Source: Persephonella sp.
GTDB lineage: Bacteria > Aquificota > Aquificia > Aquificales > Hydrogenothermaceae
DNA: 38,131 nucleotides
Assembly: GCA_027028005.1 (NCBI GenBank)
Contig: JALVKE010000125.1
Location: 1 to 38,131 of the forward strand
Reading direction: 5' to 3'
The first letter of the stretch is position 1. The number at the start of each line of letters is the position of its first letter. Positions 1-9,072 of this stretch are shown in pieces. Made by a program: the position numbers and the translations under genes. The notes beneath the pieces were generated by a model. It was not told where the DNA came from. It worked only from the letters and a program-made list of their open reading frames with translations, and ran no database searches.

Positions 1-106
1 TAACATACCCTTTAAGCAAATCCCCTAAATATGTTAAAACCAGTATAAATAAAACTCCAAAGCCTCTTCTTATTTCTCTAAGTTCTTCATATTTAATCTC
101 TTTCAT
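1..106 (-). CDS. N-terminal fragment of a membrane protein, possibly a cation diffusion facilitator (runs off the left edge)
   Basis: Reverse complement from ATG at 106 reads MKEIKYEELREIRRGFGVLFILVLTYLGDLLKGYV without a stop; hydrophobic segment, divergent from the RND gene. The family guess is weak. Confidence 0.45.
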   Translation of the reverse strand, partial: MKEIKYEELREIRRGFGVLFILVLTYLGDLLKGYV

Positions 107-137
107 AGAGAATATACTAACATAACGGAGGATAGTA

Positions 138-3100
138 ATGGTATCAAAGATACTTCAATATAGATTATTGGTCATTTTTGCCCTTATAGGGCTGATAGGC
201 TATGGATATTACTCTTTTAAAACAATTCCTGTAGATACCTTTCCAGACCCAACACCACTGCAGGTGAATATATTCACAGAAGCTCCAGGATACTCTGCTG
301 AAGAAGTAGAAGCCCTTATTACAAAAAAGATAGAGACTGTTATGTCAGGAATAAAAGACGTAGAAAAAGTAAGAAGTGAAAGTATTCCAGGACTTTCATA
401 TGTTTCTATTTTCTTCAAAGATGGTACAGACATATACTTTGACAGAAGACTTGTTATGGAAAAACTTCCTGAAGCTCAAAGCCAGCTTCCTGAAGGAATA
501 GTTCCAATAATGGGACCAAACTCTTCAGGTCTAGGAAATGTTCTTTTATATGCCATTGTCGATGAAACAGGAAAGTATTCATTAACAGACCTTAAAGCTA
601 TCCAGGAATGGACAGTAAGACCTCTTATAAAGTCTATTCAGGGAGTTGAAGATATTGTCCAGTGGGGACCGGAAAAGGCCTTTCTTGTAAAGCCTAATGT
701 GGAAAAGCTTTTAAAATACGAACTTACCCTTGACGATGTGTTTGAAGCTGTTGAAAGAAATGGAGGTCTTGCAGGGGGAGGATACACAAAAACCCCTGAG
801 GGAGACCTTGTTATAAGAACAGTGTCCAGTATAACTTCCACAGCTCAGATAAAGAATATTCCAGTTAAGGTGGTAGATGGACAGACTATAAAGTTAAAAG
901 ATGTTGCCTATGTAGAAGAAGGAGAGATTCCCCAGAGAAGAGGAGCATTTACTTTAAATAGTAGGGAGATACAGGGAAATATTGTTCTAAAAAGAGTTGG
1001 AACAAATACACAGGAGCTTGTTGAAAAGATAAAAAAAGAGATAAACAGAATTAATAAAGAGGTTCTCCCTGAAGGGGTTAGAATAAAGATTCTTTATGAC
1101 CAGTCTTATCTTACAAAAAAAGCTTTATCAACAATAGAAAAAGCCCTTTTAGAAGGTATTATTCTTGTTTCTGTTGCTATGATTTTGTTTTTAGGAAATA
1201 TAAGGGCTGCTGTCCTTGTTATTCTCTCAATTCCTTTTACCCTTTTAATCTCATTTATTCTTATGAAGCATTTTGGACTGACTGCTAATCTTATGTCTCT
1301 CGGCGGTCTTGCAATTGGTTTAGGACTGTTTGCAGATGCTACAGTTGTTGTTATTGAGAATATATTCAGGCATCTTAGCCACAGCTCAGATACAGAAAAG
1401 CTCTCAAAACTTGAAATAATAAAACTTTCTGTTGAGGAAATAGTAAGACCTGTCACTTTTGCTATCTTAATCATAATGGTTGTTTTTCTTCCAATATTTA
1501 GCTTTGAGTCTGTGGAAGGAAAGTATTTTAAGCCTCTTGCGATTACTATAATATTTGCCCTTGCATCATCTTTATTTGTTGCTCTTATTGCTATGCCAGT
1601 CCTTGCTTACTTTGGATTAAAGGCAGGAAAAGAAACAACCATTGTTATGGAACTGATACAAAAGGCTTACAGCAAACTCCTTAAAGGAGCGATGAAAATT
1701 GGTTGGGCATTGCTGATAGCTACAGTTATTTTATTTGCAGGAAGTTTATACCTTTTAACAAAGATAGGAACAGAATTTACCCCTGAACTTGATGAAGGAG
1801 CAGTCCTTATAGAAACATACCTTGATCCTAATATCTCTTTAGATGAAACAAAAAAAGTAGCTCAATTTATTGAGAAGAAAGCAAAACAGTTTTCTGTTGT
1901 AACAAATGCTTTTTCAACAATAGGAAGAGCAGAAAAAGGGGAAGTTCAGGATGTTAACTACATGGAAACATGGATACTTTTAAAACCTTATGATCAGTGG
2001 AAACAGTTTAAAGATAGAAAAGAGTTTGAAGATGCTTTAAGAGAAGAGCTAAAAGACCTTCCTGTTGCAGGGCTTATATTTACACAGCCAATAGCGATGA
2101 GGATAGAAGAGCTTCTTTCTGGGGTTAAAGCAACTGTTGCTGTGAAGGTTTTTGGAGATGATTTAAACAAGATAAACGAACTGGCATATAAGATTGAGGA
2201 GATAGCCAAAAATACAGAAGGTTCAGAAGATGTTGAAACAGAAGCTCAAACAGGAAAACTTCAGCTTCAAATAATACCTAAATATAACGTCCTTTATAAA
2301 TACGGCTTTCGTGTAGAGGATATTCTCTCCCTTGTTGAAAAATATATGGCAGGAGTAGAGGTAAATGAGCTAAGGAAAGGTTTGATAAGCTTTCCAATAT
2401 TTGTAAAACTTCCAGACAGTACCCTCAACGATATAGAGAAGATAAAAGATATACCCTTCTATAGAAAAGATGATGGAACACTTTTTAGACTTAAAGATGT
2501 AGCAGAGGTAAAGATCGTCCCTGGATTTTTCAAAATAAGACATGAAAACGGACTTAGATATGCTCTTGTCCAGCTTAATATAGAAGGTAGAGACCTTGGT
2601 GGCTTCATAAAAGAGCTTAGAGAAAAAATTCACAAAAATATAAAGTTTCCAGAAGGCTATTTTGTAAGATTTGCAGGTCAGTTTGAAAATCAGGAAAGGG
2701 CTATGAAAAAATTGTCTATAGTTGTACCTTTAGCTGTTTTGCTTATATTCCTCCTTCTTTACATAAACTACAATTCAGTAAAGGACTCTCTCCTTATAAT
2801 GCTAAATGTTCCATTTGCAACAATTGGCGGTATTATAGCCCTTTACATTTCAGGCTTTAACCTCTCTGTCCCTGCTGCAATAGGATTTATAGCTGTTTTT
2901 GGTATAGCTACCCTTAACGGAGTTGTTCTCGTCTCTTATATAAGACAGATGATTGATGAAGGGTTTGATATAGATAAAGCCATAGAAAAGGCCACCCGTT
3001 TAAGACTTAGACCTATACTGATAACTGCAACAGCAGCCTCATTAGGACTTGTTCCAATACTGTTTACCAACGATATAGGCTCGGAGATACAAAAACCAAT

Positions 3101-3200
3101 AGCAGTGGTTGTTATAGGAGGAATATTTACTTCTACATTTTTAACCCTTGTTTTACTGCCAGTTGTTTACAGATTCGTTTACAACCTAGAAAAACGATGA
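138..3200 (+). CDS. Heavy-metal efflux RND permease, CusA/CzcA family
   Basis: 1020 aa; N-terminal TM helix then FKTIPVDTFPDPTPLQVNIFTEAPGYSAEEVE; GLGLFADATVVVIENIFRHL in the TM domain; LDEGAVLIETYLDPNISLDET. Typical HME-RND layout; RBS GGAGG upstream. Confidence 0.93.
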   Translation: MVSKILQYRLLVIFALIGLIGYGYYSFKTIPVDTFPDPTPLQVNIFTEAPGYSAEEVEALITKKIETVMSGIKDVEKVRSESIPGLSYVSIFFKDGTDIYFDRRLVMEKLPEAQSQLPEGIVPIMGPNSSGLGNVLLYAIVDETGKYSLTDLKAIQEWTVRPLIKSIQGVEDIVQWGPEKAFLVKPNVEKLLKYELTLDDVFEAVERNGGLAGGGYTKTPEGDLVIRTVSSITSTAQIKNIPVKVVDGQTIKLKDVAYVEEGEIPQRRGAFTLNSREIQGNIVLKRVGTNTQELVEKIKKEINRINKEVLPEGVRIKILYDQSYLTKKALSTIEKALLEGIILVSVAMILFLGNIRAAVLVILSIPFTLLISFILMKHFGLTANLMSLGGLAIGLGLFADATVVVIENIFRHLSHSSDTEKLSKLEIIKLSVEEIVRPVTFAILIIMVVFLPIFSFESVEGKYFKPLAITIIFALASSLFVALIAMPVLAYFGLKAGKETTIVMELIQKAYSKLLKGAMKIGWALLIATVILFAGSLYLLTKIGTEFTPELDEGAVLIETYLDPNISLDETKKVAQFIEKKAKQFSVVTNAFSTIGRAEKGEVQDVNYMETWILLKPYDQWKQFKDRKEFEDALREELKDLPVAGLIFTQPIAMRIEELLSGVKATVAVKVFGDDLNKINELAYKIEEIAKNTEGSEDVETEAQTGKLQLQIIPKYNVLYKYGFRVEDILSLVEKYMAGVEVNELRKGLISFPIFVKLPDSTLNDIEKIKDIPFYRKDDGTLFRLKDVAEVKIVPGFFKIRHENGLRYALVQLNIEGRDLGGFIKELREKIHKNIKFPEGYFVRFAGQFENQERAMKKLSIVVPLAVLLIFLLLYINYNSVKDSLLIMLNVPFATIGGIIALYISGFNLSVPAAIGFIAVFGIATLNGVVLVSYIRQMIDEGFDIDKAIEKATRLRLRPILITATAASLGLVPILFTNDIGSEIQKPIAVVVIGGIFTSTFLTLVLLPVVYRFVYNLEKR

Positions 3201-3268
3201 TTTAGATTATTTTATTAAAAAAATGAATATATTATAATCTTTGAAACTTTTTTAAGGAGGCAGGTTGT

Positions 3269-4069
3269 ATGTTTAATGAGGAACAATTTTTTAAAGATGA
3301 CAAGCTTGTAATAGGAGATAGAGAGTTTACATCAAGATTAATTGTTGGTTCAGGAAAATATAAAGATTTTGAAGAAACTGCTAAGGCAACTGAAGCATCT
3401 GGTGCTGAAATGATAACAGTTGCTGTAAGAAGAGTAAATATAACTGACCCTAGTAAACCAAATCTCCTTGATTATATAGACACTTCAAAGGTAATGATAC
3501 TTCCAAACACTGCAGGATGCTATACAGCAGAGGAGGCTGTTTTAACAGCTAAACTTGCAAGAGAAGCTCTTGGACATGGATTTGTAAAACTTGAAGTTAT
3601 TGGAGACCAGAAAACCCTATATCCTGATATGATTGAGACATTAAAGGCTGCTGAAATCCTCGTTAAAGAAGGGTTTACTGTTCTTCCTTACATAACAGAT
3701 GATCCTGTGATGGCTAAAAGGTTTGAAGAGATAGGCTGTGCTGCTGTTATGCCTCTGGCAGCTCCAATAGGCTCAGGTCTCGGTCTTCAAAATCCATATA
3801 ACATCATTTTCATAAAAGAGGCTGTTAACGTTCCTGTTATTGTTGATGCAGGAATAGGAACAGCTTCAGATGCAGCTATTGTTATGGAACTTGGAGTTGA
3901 TGGTGTTCTTATGAATACGGCTATTGCTGAAGCAAAAGACCCTATAAAGATGGCTATTGCTATGAAGTATGCAGTTAGAGCAGGAAGACTTGCTTACCTT
4001 GCAGGAAGAATTCCAAAGAAAATGTACGCTTCAGCATCTTCTCCAATGGAAGGAATAATAGGAAGATAA
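3269..4069 (+). CDS. thiG: Thiazole synthase ThiG
   Basis: [89 protein letters not shown]. Confidence 0.97.
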   Translation: MFNEEQFFKDDKLVIGDREFTSRLIVGSGKYKDFEETAKATEASGAEMITVAVRRVNITDPSKPNLLDYIDTSKVMILPNTAGCYTAEEAVLTAKLAREALGHGFVKLEVIGDQKTLYPDMIETLKAAEILVKEGFTVLPYITDDPVMAKRFEEIGCAAVMPLAAPIGSGLGLQNPYNIIFIKEAVNVPVIVDAGIGTASDAAIVMELGVDGVLMNTAIAEAKDPIKMAIAMKYAVRAGRLAYLAGRIPKKMYASASSPMEGIIGR

Positions 4070-4806
4070 TGGCTGTTATTATAATTCCAGCAAGAAAAGG
4101 CTCCACAAGACTAAAAAACAAGCTTCTCCTTCAGGTGAAGGGGAAGCCTGTTATCTACTGGACTGCTGAAAACGCATCTAAGGTAAAAAATGTAGATAAG
4201 GTTATTGTTGCAACAGACAGCAGAGAGATAGCAGATATATTTAAAAATGAAAAAAAGATAGAAGCTGTTTTAACCCCTTCAGATTTAAAAAGCGGAAGTG
4301 ATAGAGTTGCATATGTAGCAAAAGAACTGAATGAAGAAAAAGTTATCAATGTCCAGGGAGATGAGCCTCTTTTAGATCCAGAGGATATTGAAAAGGTTGT
4401 TGATGGTCTTGATGAATCTCCTGTTACAACTCTCTCTTTTCCTATCAAAAACGAAGAAGATTATCTTAATCCAAATGTTGTGAAAGTTGTTTTAGACAAA
4501 AACAGATATGCTCTTTACTTTTCAAGAAGTCCTATTCCTTTCTACAGGGATATAGATTTTTCCCAGATGATTTCTTCTTTTGAAAATCCTGTTCAAAAGC
4601 ATATAGGGGTTTACGGATACAGAAAAGAGGTTCTTATGGACTTTGCGTATAGATTAAAGCCTTCTTATCTAGAGGAAATAGAAAAGCTAGAGCAGCTTAG
4701 ACTTTTATACAACGGTTACAAAATCAAAGTTTTTCAAGCTAAAAAGGATACTCTAGGTATAGACACAAAAGAAGATTTTGAAAAATTCTGCCAGCTTGTT
4801 AGGTAG
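4069..4806 (+). CDS. kdsB: 3-deoxy-manno-octulosonate cytidylyltransferase (CMP-KDO synthetase)
   Basis: IIPARKGSTRLKNKLLLQVKGKPVIYWTAENA, VIVATDSREIAD, NVQGDEPLLDPEDIE; start overlaps the thiG stop (TAATG). Confidence 0.96.
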   Translation: MAVIIIPARKGSTRLKNKLLLQVKGKPVIYWTAENASKVKNVDKVIVATDSREIADIFKNEKKIEAVLTPSDLKSGSDRVAYVAKELNEEKVINVQGDEPLLDPEDIEKVVDGLDESPVTTLSFPIKNEEDYLNPNVVKVVLDKNRYALYFSRSPIPFYRDIDFSQMISSFENPVQKHIGVYGYRKEVLMDFAYRLKPSYLEEIEKLEQLRLLYNGYKIKVFQAKKDTLGIDTKEDFEKFCQLVR

Positions 4807-4996
4807 CAAGTGCTATTCTTTTTGTGTTTTTAATATTGCTCACTTTAAAGATCGGTGTAATAGTTTCCTTTTTAAAAGGCTTAACTGCTCTATTGCTTAC
4901 TGTATCTTTTTGAGAAGCTTTAGATCTATTCAGACTTATAGTTTTTATTATAAAAATTAAAGCTTTGAATGTGTTCCTAACTAAAACCCTTGCCAT
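4799..4996 (-). CDS. Small basic ORF of unknown function (65 aa), doubtful
   Basis: Only sizeable minus-strand ORF in the kdsB-DUF255 gap; fairly host-like codons, but no clear Shine-Dalgarno and an opposing plus-strand ORF is also open. Confidence 0.2.
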   Translation of the reverse strand: MARVLVRNTFKALIFIIKTISLNRSKASQKDTVSNRAVKPFKKETITPIFKVSNIKNTKRIALAT

Positions 4997-5005
4997 TTAT
5001 GGCAA
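4990..5005. promoter_or_regulatory. Palindrome TTGCCAT-TT-ATGGCAA (7-bp arms, 2-nt centre), candidate operator
   Basis: Direct reading; lies in the kdsB-DUF255 gap about 90 bp upstream of the DUF255 start and over the ATG of the 65-aa minus-strand ORF. Confidence 0.35.
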
Positions 5006-5093
5006 AAATCAAAATATGTATGAGCTATTTTGTAGATATCAAAAAAGTTTCAGCTATACTTAAAACATCCTATACCTAAAAAGGTGAAACAAG

Positions 5094-6893
5094 ATGAGAA
5101 TAGCTTTTTTAATAATTTTTCTATTTTTTTCATTCTCTTTTTCTTCAGAAATAAAGTGGTATTCCTTTGAAGAAGGGCTAAAAAAAGCCCAAAAAGAAAA
5201 AAAACTTATACTAATGGACATTTATGCTCAGTGGTGCCACTGGTGTAATGTTATAGAGAACACAACATACAGAGATAATTCAGTTATTTCTATTATAGAA
5301 AAAAACTACATTCCTGTTAGAGTTGATGCAGAGAAGTATCCAGACATTAACAAAAAATACAATCAAGGAGGTCTACCTACAACAGTTATTTTAACTTCAA
5401 AAGGAGAAATCCTGTGGGGCTCAGGAAGATATATATCCCCTGAAGATATGGTTAAACTGCTTAAATACTTCTCCTCTTTAGATAAAAAGGAGATAAAACA
5501 GATAACCGAAAGAAATAAACTTAGAAAAGAAGCTTTTTTAAGAAGGTTTTCAAAAAAGATAAGAGAAAAAGAGATAGATCACAAAGTTATTAAAAAAACT
5601 TTTAGATATATAGATTTAAAGTTTGATGAAGAGTATGGAGGATTTTTAGGAGCTCCAAAGTTTCCAATAGATGAACTTCCTTACTTTTTAATGCTTTATA
5701 CTCTTTTTGATAATGATATAGCTTATAAAATGGTTAAAAAAACGTTAGATGGGTACAGTAGGATCATAGATCCTGTAGAAGGAGGGATTTATAGATATTC
5801 AACCACAGAATACTGGACACACCCTCATTATGAAAAACTTTTAAAAGATCAGGGAGAGATAGCTATACTGTTTTTCAACGGATACTCTTTTACACAGGAT
5901 AAAAAATATAAAGAATATGCATTGTCTTTAGTAGATTTTGCGTTAAACAAACTTTATGATCCTGAGAAAAACCTTTTTTATAACTCCCAAGGTGCTGATA
6001 TTGTTGATGAGCATGGAACAATGTTAATGTCAGGAGAAGAGTTTTTCCCAAAGGGAAAAGAAGAGAGAGAAACAATCATATCTGTTTTAGGATATGGTCC
6101 GAACATTGAAAAATCCATATACTTCTCAACAAACGCTCTTATGTCAAATGCCCTTTTTTACGCTTACGCCTACACAAAAGAAGAAAAGTATAAAGATGTA
6201 GCTTTAGAAACTTTAGAAAGTATTCTAAAGAAAGGTTTAACAGAAGAAGGGGTCAAATATGCTCCAGATATAGAGAAATATTACCTTCATACACAGGTAT
6301 ATACCTTAGAAGCTGTTTTGACTGTATACCAGATAACAGGAAATATCTTTTATCTAGAAACTGCTAAAAAGCTTGTAGACATTCTTTTAAAAAAATACTA
6401 TTCCCATAAAACAAAAATATTTACAGACAAAGATGACGTAGGATTAAGTTTTGATCATATATCTTTCGTAGATGATCTTATAAATCTAAACTACAGAGTT
6501 TCTAAACAGCTTTATAAACTTTCTCTTTTTACAGGGGAAAATCGTTTTAAAAAAGTTGCAAATGAAACAATAAAAAGACTTCCAGCTAAAGCAAACTTAA
6601 GTGTAGCCTTAGCTTATTACCTTTATCTTAATCCTCCTTTAGCTCTTCATGTAATAGGAAATAGCGTTAATACAAACATAAGAGCTTTTAAAGTTTTTCC
6701 TTTTTGGGCTTTTTCCCATTTTATTCCTTTAAAAGATAAAGAAAGAATTAAAAATCTTGGATACAAAGCTGAAAAAGGAATTTTTATATGTAACCCAAAT
6801 GTTTGTTTTAAAAAGATAGATGAGAAAAGAGATTTAAGAAAAGAAATATTTGATATTCTACAAAGCTATAGAGAAATGAAAGAGGGGATTTAA
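5094..6893 (+). CDS. Exported DUF255 / thioredoxin-fold protein (YyaL/SPATA20-like) with N-terminal signal sequence
   Basis: MRIAFLIIFLFFSFSFSSE signal-like N-terminus; QWCHWCNVIENTTYRDNSV (CxxC); YGGFLGAPKFP, HYEKLLKDQGEIAILF and an alpha-helical toroid-like C-terminal region. Confidence 0.88.
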   Translation: MRIAFLIIFLFFSFSFSSEIKWYSFEEGLKKAQKEKKLILMDIYAQWCHWCNVIENTTYRDNSVISIIEKNYIPVRVDAEKYPDINKKYNQGGLPTTVILTSKGEILWGSGRYISPEDMVKLLKYFSSLDKKEIKQITERNKLRKEAFLRRFSKKIREKEIDHKVIKKTFRYIDLKFDEEYGGFLGAPKFPIDELPYFLMLYTLFDNDIAYKMVKKTLDGYSRIIDPVEGGIYRYSTTEYWTHPHYEKLLKDQGEIAILFFNGYSFTQDKKYKEYALSLVDFALNKLYDPEKNLFYNSQGADIVDEHGTMLMSGEEFFPKGKEERETIISVLGYGPNIEKSIYFSTNALMSNALFYAYAYTKEEKYKDVALETLESILKKGLTEEGVKYAPDIEKYYLHTQVYTLEAVLTVYQITGNIFYLETAKKLVDILLKKYYSHKTKIFTDKDDVGLSFDHISFVDDLINLNYRVSKQLYKLSLFTGENRFKKVANETIKRLPAKANLSVALAYYLYLNPPLALHVIGNSVNTNIRAFKVFPFWAFSHFIPLKDKERIKNLGYKAEKGIFICNPNVCFKKIDEKRDLRKEIFDILQSYREMKEGI

Positions 6894-6904
6894 CCCCTCT
6901 TTTT
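6881..6904 (+). terminator. Rho-independent terminator, possibly bidirectional, with the DUF255 stop codon in the loop
   Basis: AGAGGGG-ATTTAA-CCCCTCT followed by TTTTATTATT; between convergent DUF255 and rplI genes. Confidence 0.85.
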
Positions 6905-6905
6905 A

Positions 6906-7358
6906 TTATTCAATGTTTTCAGGAACAATATGAACTTTAATAGTTTCACTAACTTCAGGGTGTAGTCTTATAACAATGTTGTAAGCTCCTATATTTCTAA
7001 TAGGACTTCTAAGCATTATTTTCTTTTTATCTACTTCAATTCCTTTTTCTTTTAAAGCTTCAGCAATGTCAGCAGTAGTTACTGAGCCATAAAGCTTTCC
7101 TGTTGTTCCAACAGGCTTTTTAATCTCTATCTCAAGACCTTTGAGTTTTTCAGCTATTTCAAGAGCCTTCTGCTTTTCTCTTTCAAGTTTTCTTGATTTT
7201 TGTCTTAAAACTTCCTGTACCATTTTTATGTTGCTGTCAGTAGCTTCATAAGCTAAACCTTTAGGAATTAGATAATTTCTAGCAAAACCTCTTTTAACTT
7301 CTATAATATCCCCAATTGTTCCCCAACCTTCTACATCTTTAGCAAGTATAACCTTCAT
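6906..7358 (-). CDS. rplI: 50S ribosomal protein L9
   Basis: MKVILAKDVEGWGTIGDIIEVKRGFARNYLIPKGLA. Confidence 0.98.
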   Translation of the reverse strand: MKVILAKDVEGWGTIGDIIEVKRGFARNYLIPKGLAYEATDSNIKMVQEVLRQKSRKLEREKQKALEIAEKLKGLEIEIKKPVGTTGKLYGSVTTADIAEALKEKGIEVDKKKIMLRSPIRNIGAYNIVIRLHPEVSETIKVHIVPENIE

Positions 7359-7372
7359 TTACTTCTAACCTC

Positions 7373-7618
7373 CTACATTATTACATAAGGTAAAAGTGCA
7401 AGTTGTCTAGCTCTTTTAATTGCTACAGTAAGTTTTCTTTGGTGTTTTCCACAAGTACCAGAAATTCTTCTTGGAATGATTTTCCCTCTTTCAGATATGA
7501 ACTGTCTTAACATCTCCACATCTTTATAATCAGGTTCTTTTCCTTCAGCACAGAATTTACAGTATTTTTTTCTCTTTTGGAAAAATGGTCTATTTTGAGC
7601 AGTTGGTGACTTAGCCAC
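7373..7618 (-). CDS. rpsR: 30S ribosomal protein S18
   Basis: [61 protein letters not shown]. Confidence 0.98.
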   Translation of the reverse strand: MAKSPTAQNRPFFQKRKKYCKFCAEGKEPDYKDVEMLRQFISERGKIIPRRISGTCGKHQRKLTVAIKRARQLALLPYVIM

Positions 7619-7648
7619 GTTTATATACCTCCTTTAATTTCTAAAATT

Positions 7649-8068
7649 TTAAAATGGAACATCATCATCAGAGGCAAAATCCTCTGTTTCTGTGATATCA
7701 ATAGCTGGCTCTTCAACAGTAGGTGCTGCTTTTTCAGCTTTTGCAGCAGACAACATGTTTACTTTATCAGCAACAATTTTTATTTTACTTCTCTTTTCTC
7801 CAGAAGAGGTTTCCCACTTATCCTGTCTTAACTGTCCCTCTACTAAAACCTGTGTTCCTTTGTTTAACTGCTTTCCTAATCTTTCAGCAAGATAACCAAA
7901 TGCTTCCACATCAAAAAAGTATGTCTCCTCTTTCCATTCAGAACTATCTTTTGTTTTGTAAGCCCTATTTACAGCAATAGTAAAAGTAGTTATTTGAGTT
8001 CCACTAGGTAAAAACCTAATCTCAGGATCCCTTGTAAGTCTTCCAATTAAAAAAACTTTGTTTAACAT
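7649..8068 (-). CDS. ssb: Single-stranded DNA-binding protein
   Basis: MLNKVFLIGRLTRDPEIRFLPSGTQITTFTIAVNRAY; acidic C-terminal tip DDDVPF. Confidence 0.98.
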   Translation of the reverse strand: MLNKVFLIGRLTRDPEIRFLPSGTQITTFTIAVNRAYKTKDSSEWKEETYFFDVEAFGYLAERLGKQLNKGTQVLVEGQLRQDKWETSSGEKRSKIKIVADKVNMLSAAKAEKAAPTVEEPAIDITETEDFASDDDVPF

Positions 8069-8082
8069 ATTAAACTCCTCAT

Positions 8083-8433
8083 TTATGCAGATTCTGCTGA
8101 ACCTGCAGTTTCAGCTGGAGCCTCCTGTTTTTCCTCTTTCTTTGGAGGTTTTATTTTAAAGTTTAAAAATCTAATAACATCTTCATCTAATCTTAAGTTA
8201 TATTCCAACTTTCCAGGAAGTTCAGCATTTTCTGTTTTGAAATTAATTAAAAAATAGTATCCATTATTAAAATTTTGAATAGGATAAGCTAACGTTCTTC
8301 TCCCCCATTTTTCTTCGTGATAAATTTCCCCGCTGTTTGATTTAATTAAATTTCTAACTTGTTCTAGCTTTGAAGCCATTTCTTCTTCAGTCATTGTAGG
8401 CTTCAAAACAAAAACTAATTCATAATAGCGCAT
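8083..8433 (-). CDS. rpsF: 30S ribosomal protein S6
   Basis: MRYYELVFVLKPTMTEEEMASKLE, WGRRTLAYPIQNFNNGYYFLINF; next to ssb and rpsR. Confidence 0.97.
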   Translation of the reverse strand: MRYYELVFVLKPTMTEEEMASKLEQVRNLIKSNSGEIYHEEKWGRRTLAYPIQNFNNGYYFLINFKTENAELPGKLEYNLRLDEDVIRFLNFKIKPPKKEEKQEAPAETAGSAESA

Positions 8434-8470
8434 AAATAATACCTCCTTTTGGATGATTTTATTAAAACCA

Positions 8471-8496
8471 GCCTTCCCCTAATATATGGAGAAAGC
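8471..8496 (-). promoter_or_regulatory. 9-bp hairpin in the rpsF 5' leader (candidate attenuator or S6:S18-type leader)
   Basis: Minus strand: GCTTTCTCC-ATATATTA-GGGGAAGGC (two G.U pairs) between the pth stop and rpsF start, followed by TGGTTTTAAT. Confidence 0.5.
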
Positions 8497-8502
8497 AAGG
8501 AT

Positions 8503-9072
8503 TTATACGATTGTTTTATTACAAAAATTCATAGATTTATCAACACCATATTTTAACACATTAAGAACACAATCAGCAGCCTCTGATATAACCTTTTCTG
8601 CTAATATCTGTTCTTTTTTTGAAAAAGGAGAAAGAACATAATCAGCTACTTCTTCTTTTCTTTCTGGCCTTCCAATACCTATCTTTAATCTAGGAAAGTT
8701 CTCAGTTTTTATATTTTCTATAATAGATTTTATTCCCCTGTGTCCTCCACTTGAACCTTTTTTTCTTAGTCTTATTGTTCCAAGGGGAAGATCTAGATCA
8801 TCATAAATAACAAGGATTTCCTCAGGTTTTATATTTAAATCTTCCAAAAGATTTTTGACAGCAATACCACTATTATTCATATATGTTTGAGGTTTAACCA
8901 AGATAACATCATGATCTGGACATTCTATAATATGTGAGAAGCAACACTCTTTTATTTTTTTGGGACATCTTAACAAAGAAGCCACAACGTCGATTACCAT
9001 GAAACCGACGTTGTGGCGTGTTTTTTCATATTGCTTACCAGGATTCCCTAAACCTATAACAGCTTTTATCAT
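8503..9072 (-). CDS. pth: Peptidyl-tRNA hydrolase
   Basis: MIKAVIGLGNPGKQYEKTRHNVGFMVIDVVA, KPQTYMNNSG, IYDDLDLPLGTIRLRKKGSSGGHRGIKSI. Confidence 0.98.
   Translation of the reverse strand: MIKAVIGLGNPGKQYEKTRHNVGFMVIDVVASLLRCPKKIKECCFSHIIECPDHDVILVKPQTYMNNSGIAVKNLLEDLNIKPEEILVIYDDLDLPLGTIRLRKKGSSGGHRGIKSIIENIKTENFPRLKIGIGRPERKEEVADYVLSPFSKKEQILAEKVISEAADCVLNVLKYGVDKSMNFCNKTIV
8981..9017. repeat. Perfect 12-bp inverted repeat GCCACAACGTCG-N13-CGACGTTGTGGC inside pth
   Basis: Direct reading; on the plus strand it is followed by GTGTTTTTT, resembling an intrinsic terminator antisense to pth. Confidence 0.9.

Noticed and set aside
209-2633. Several minus-strand ORFs (60-122 aa) inside the RND gene
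   Set aside because: Antisense to a clearly conserved CDS; low-complexity Ser/Ile/Leu content typical of shadow ORFs.
4803-4830. TAGCA-AG-TGCTA plus T-rich tract after kdsB as terminator
   Set aside because: Stem too short with a 2-nt loop; not convincing.
4778-4960. 60-aa plus-strand ORF beginning inside kdsB
   Set aside because: Out-of-frame continuation over the kdsB end, Cys/Phe/Tyr-rich, no RBS.
7692-7980. Plus-strand ORFs opposite ssb
   Set aside because: Shadow ORFs of ssb; no independent start signals or recognisable motifs.
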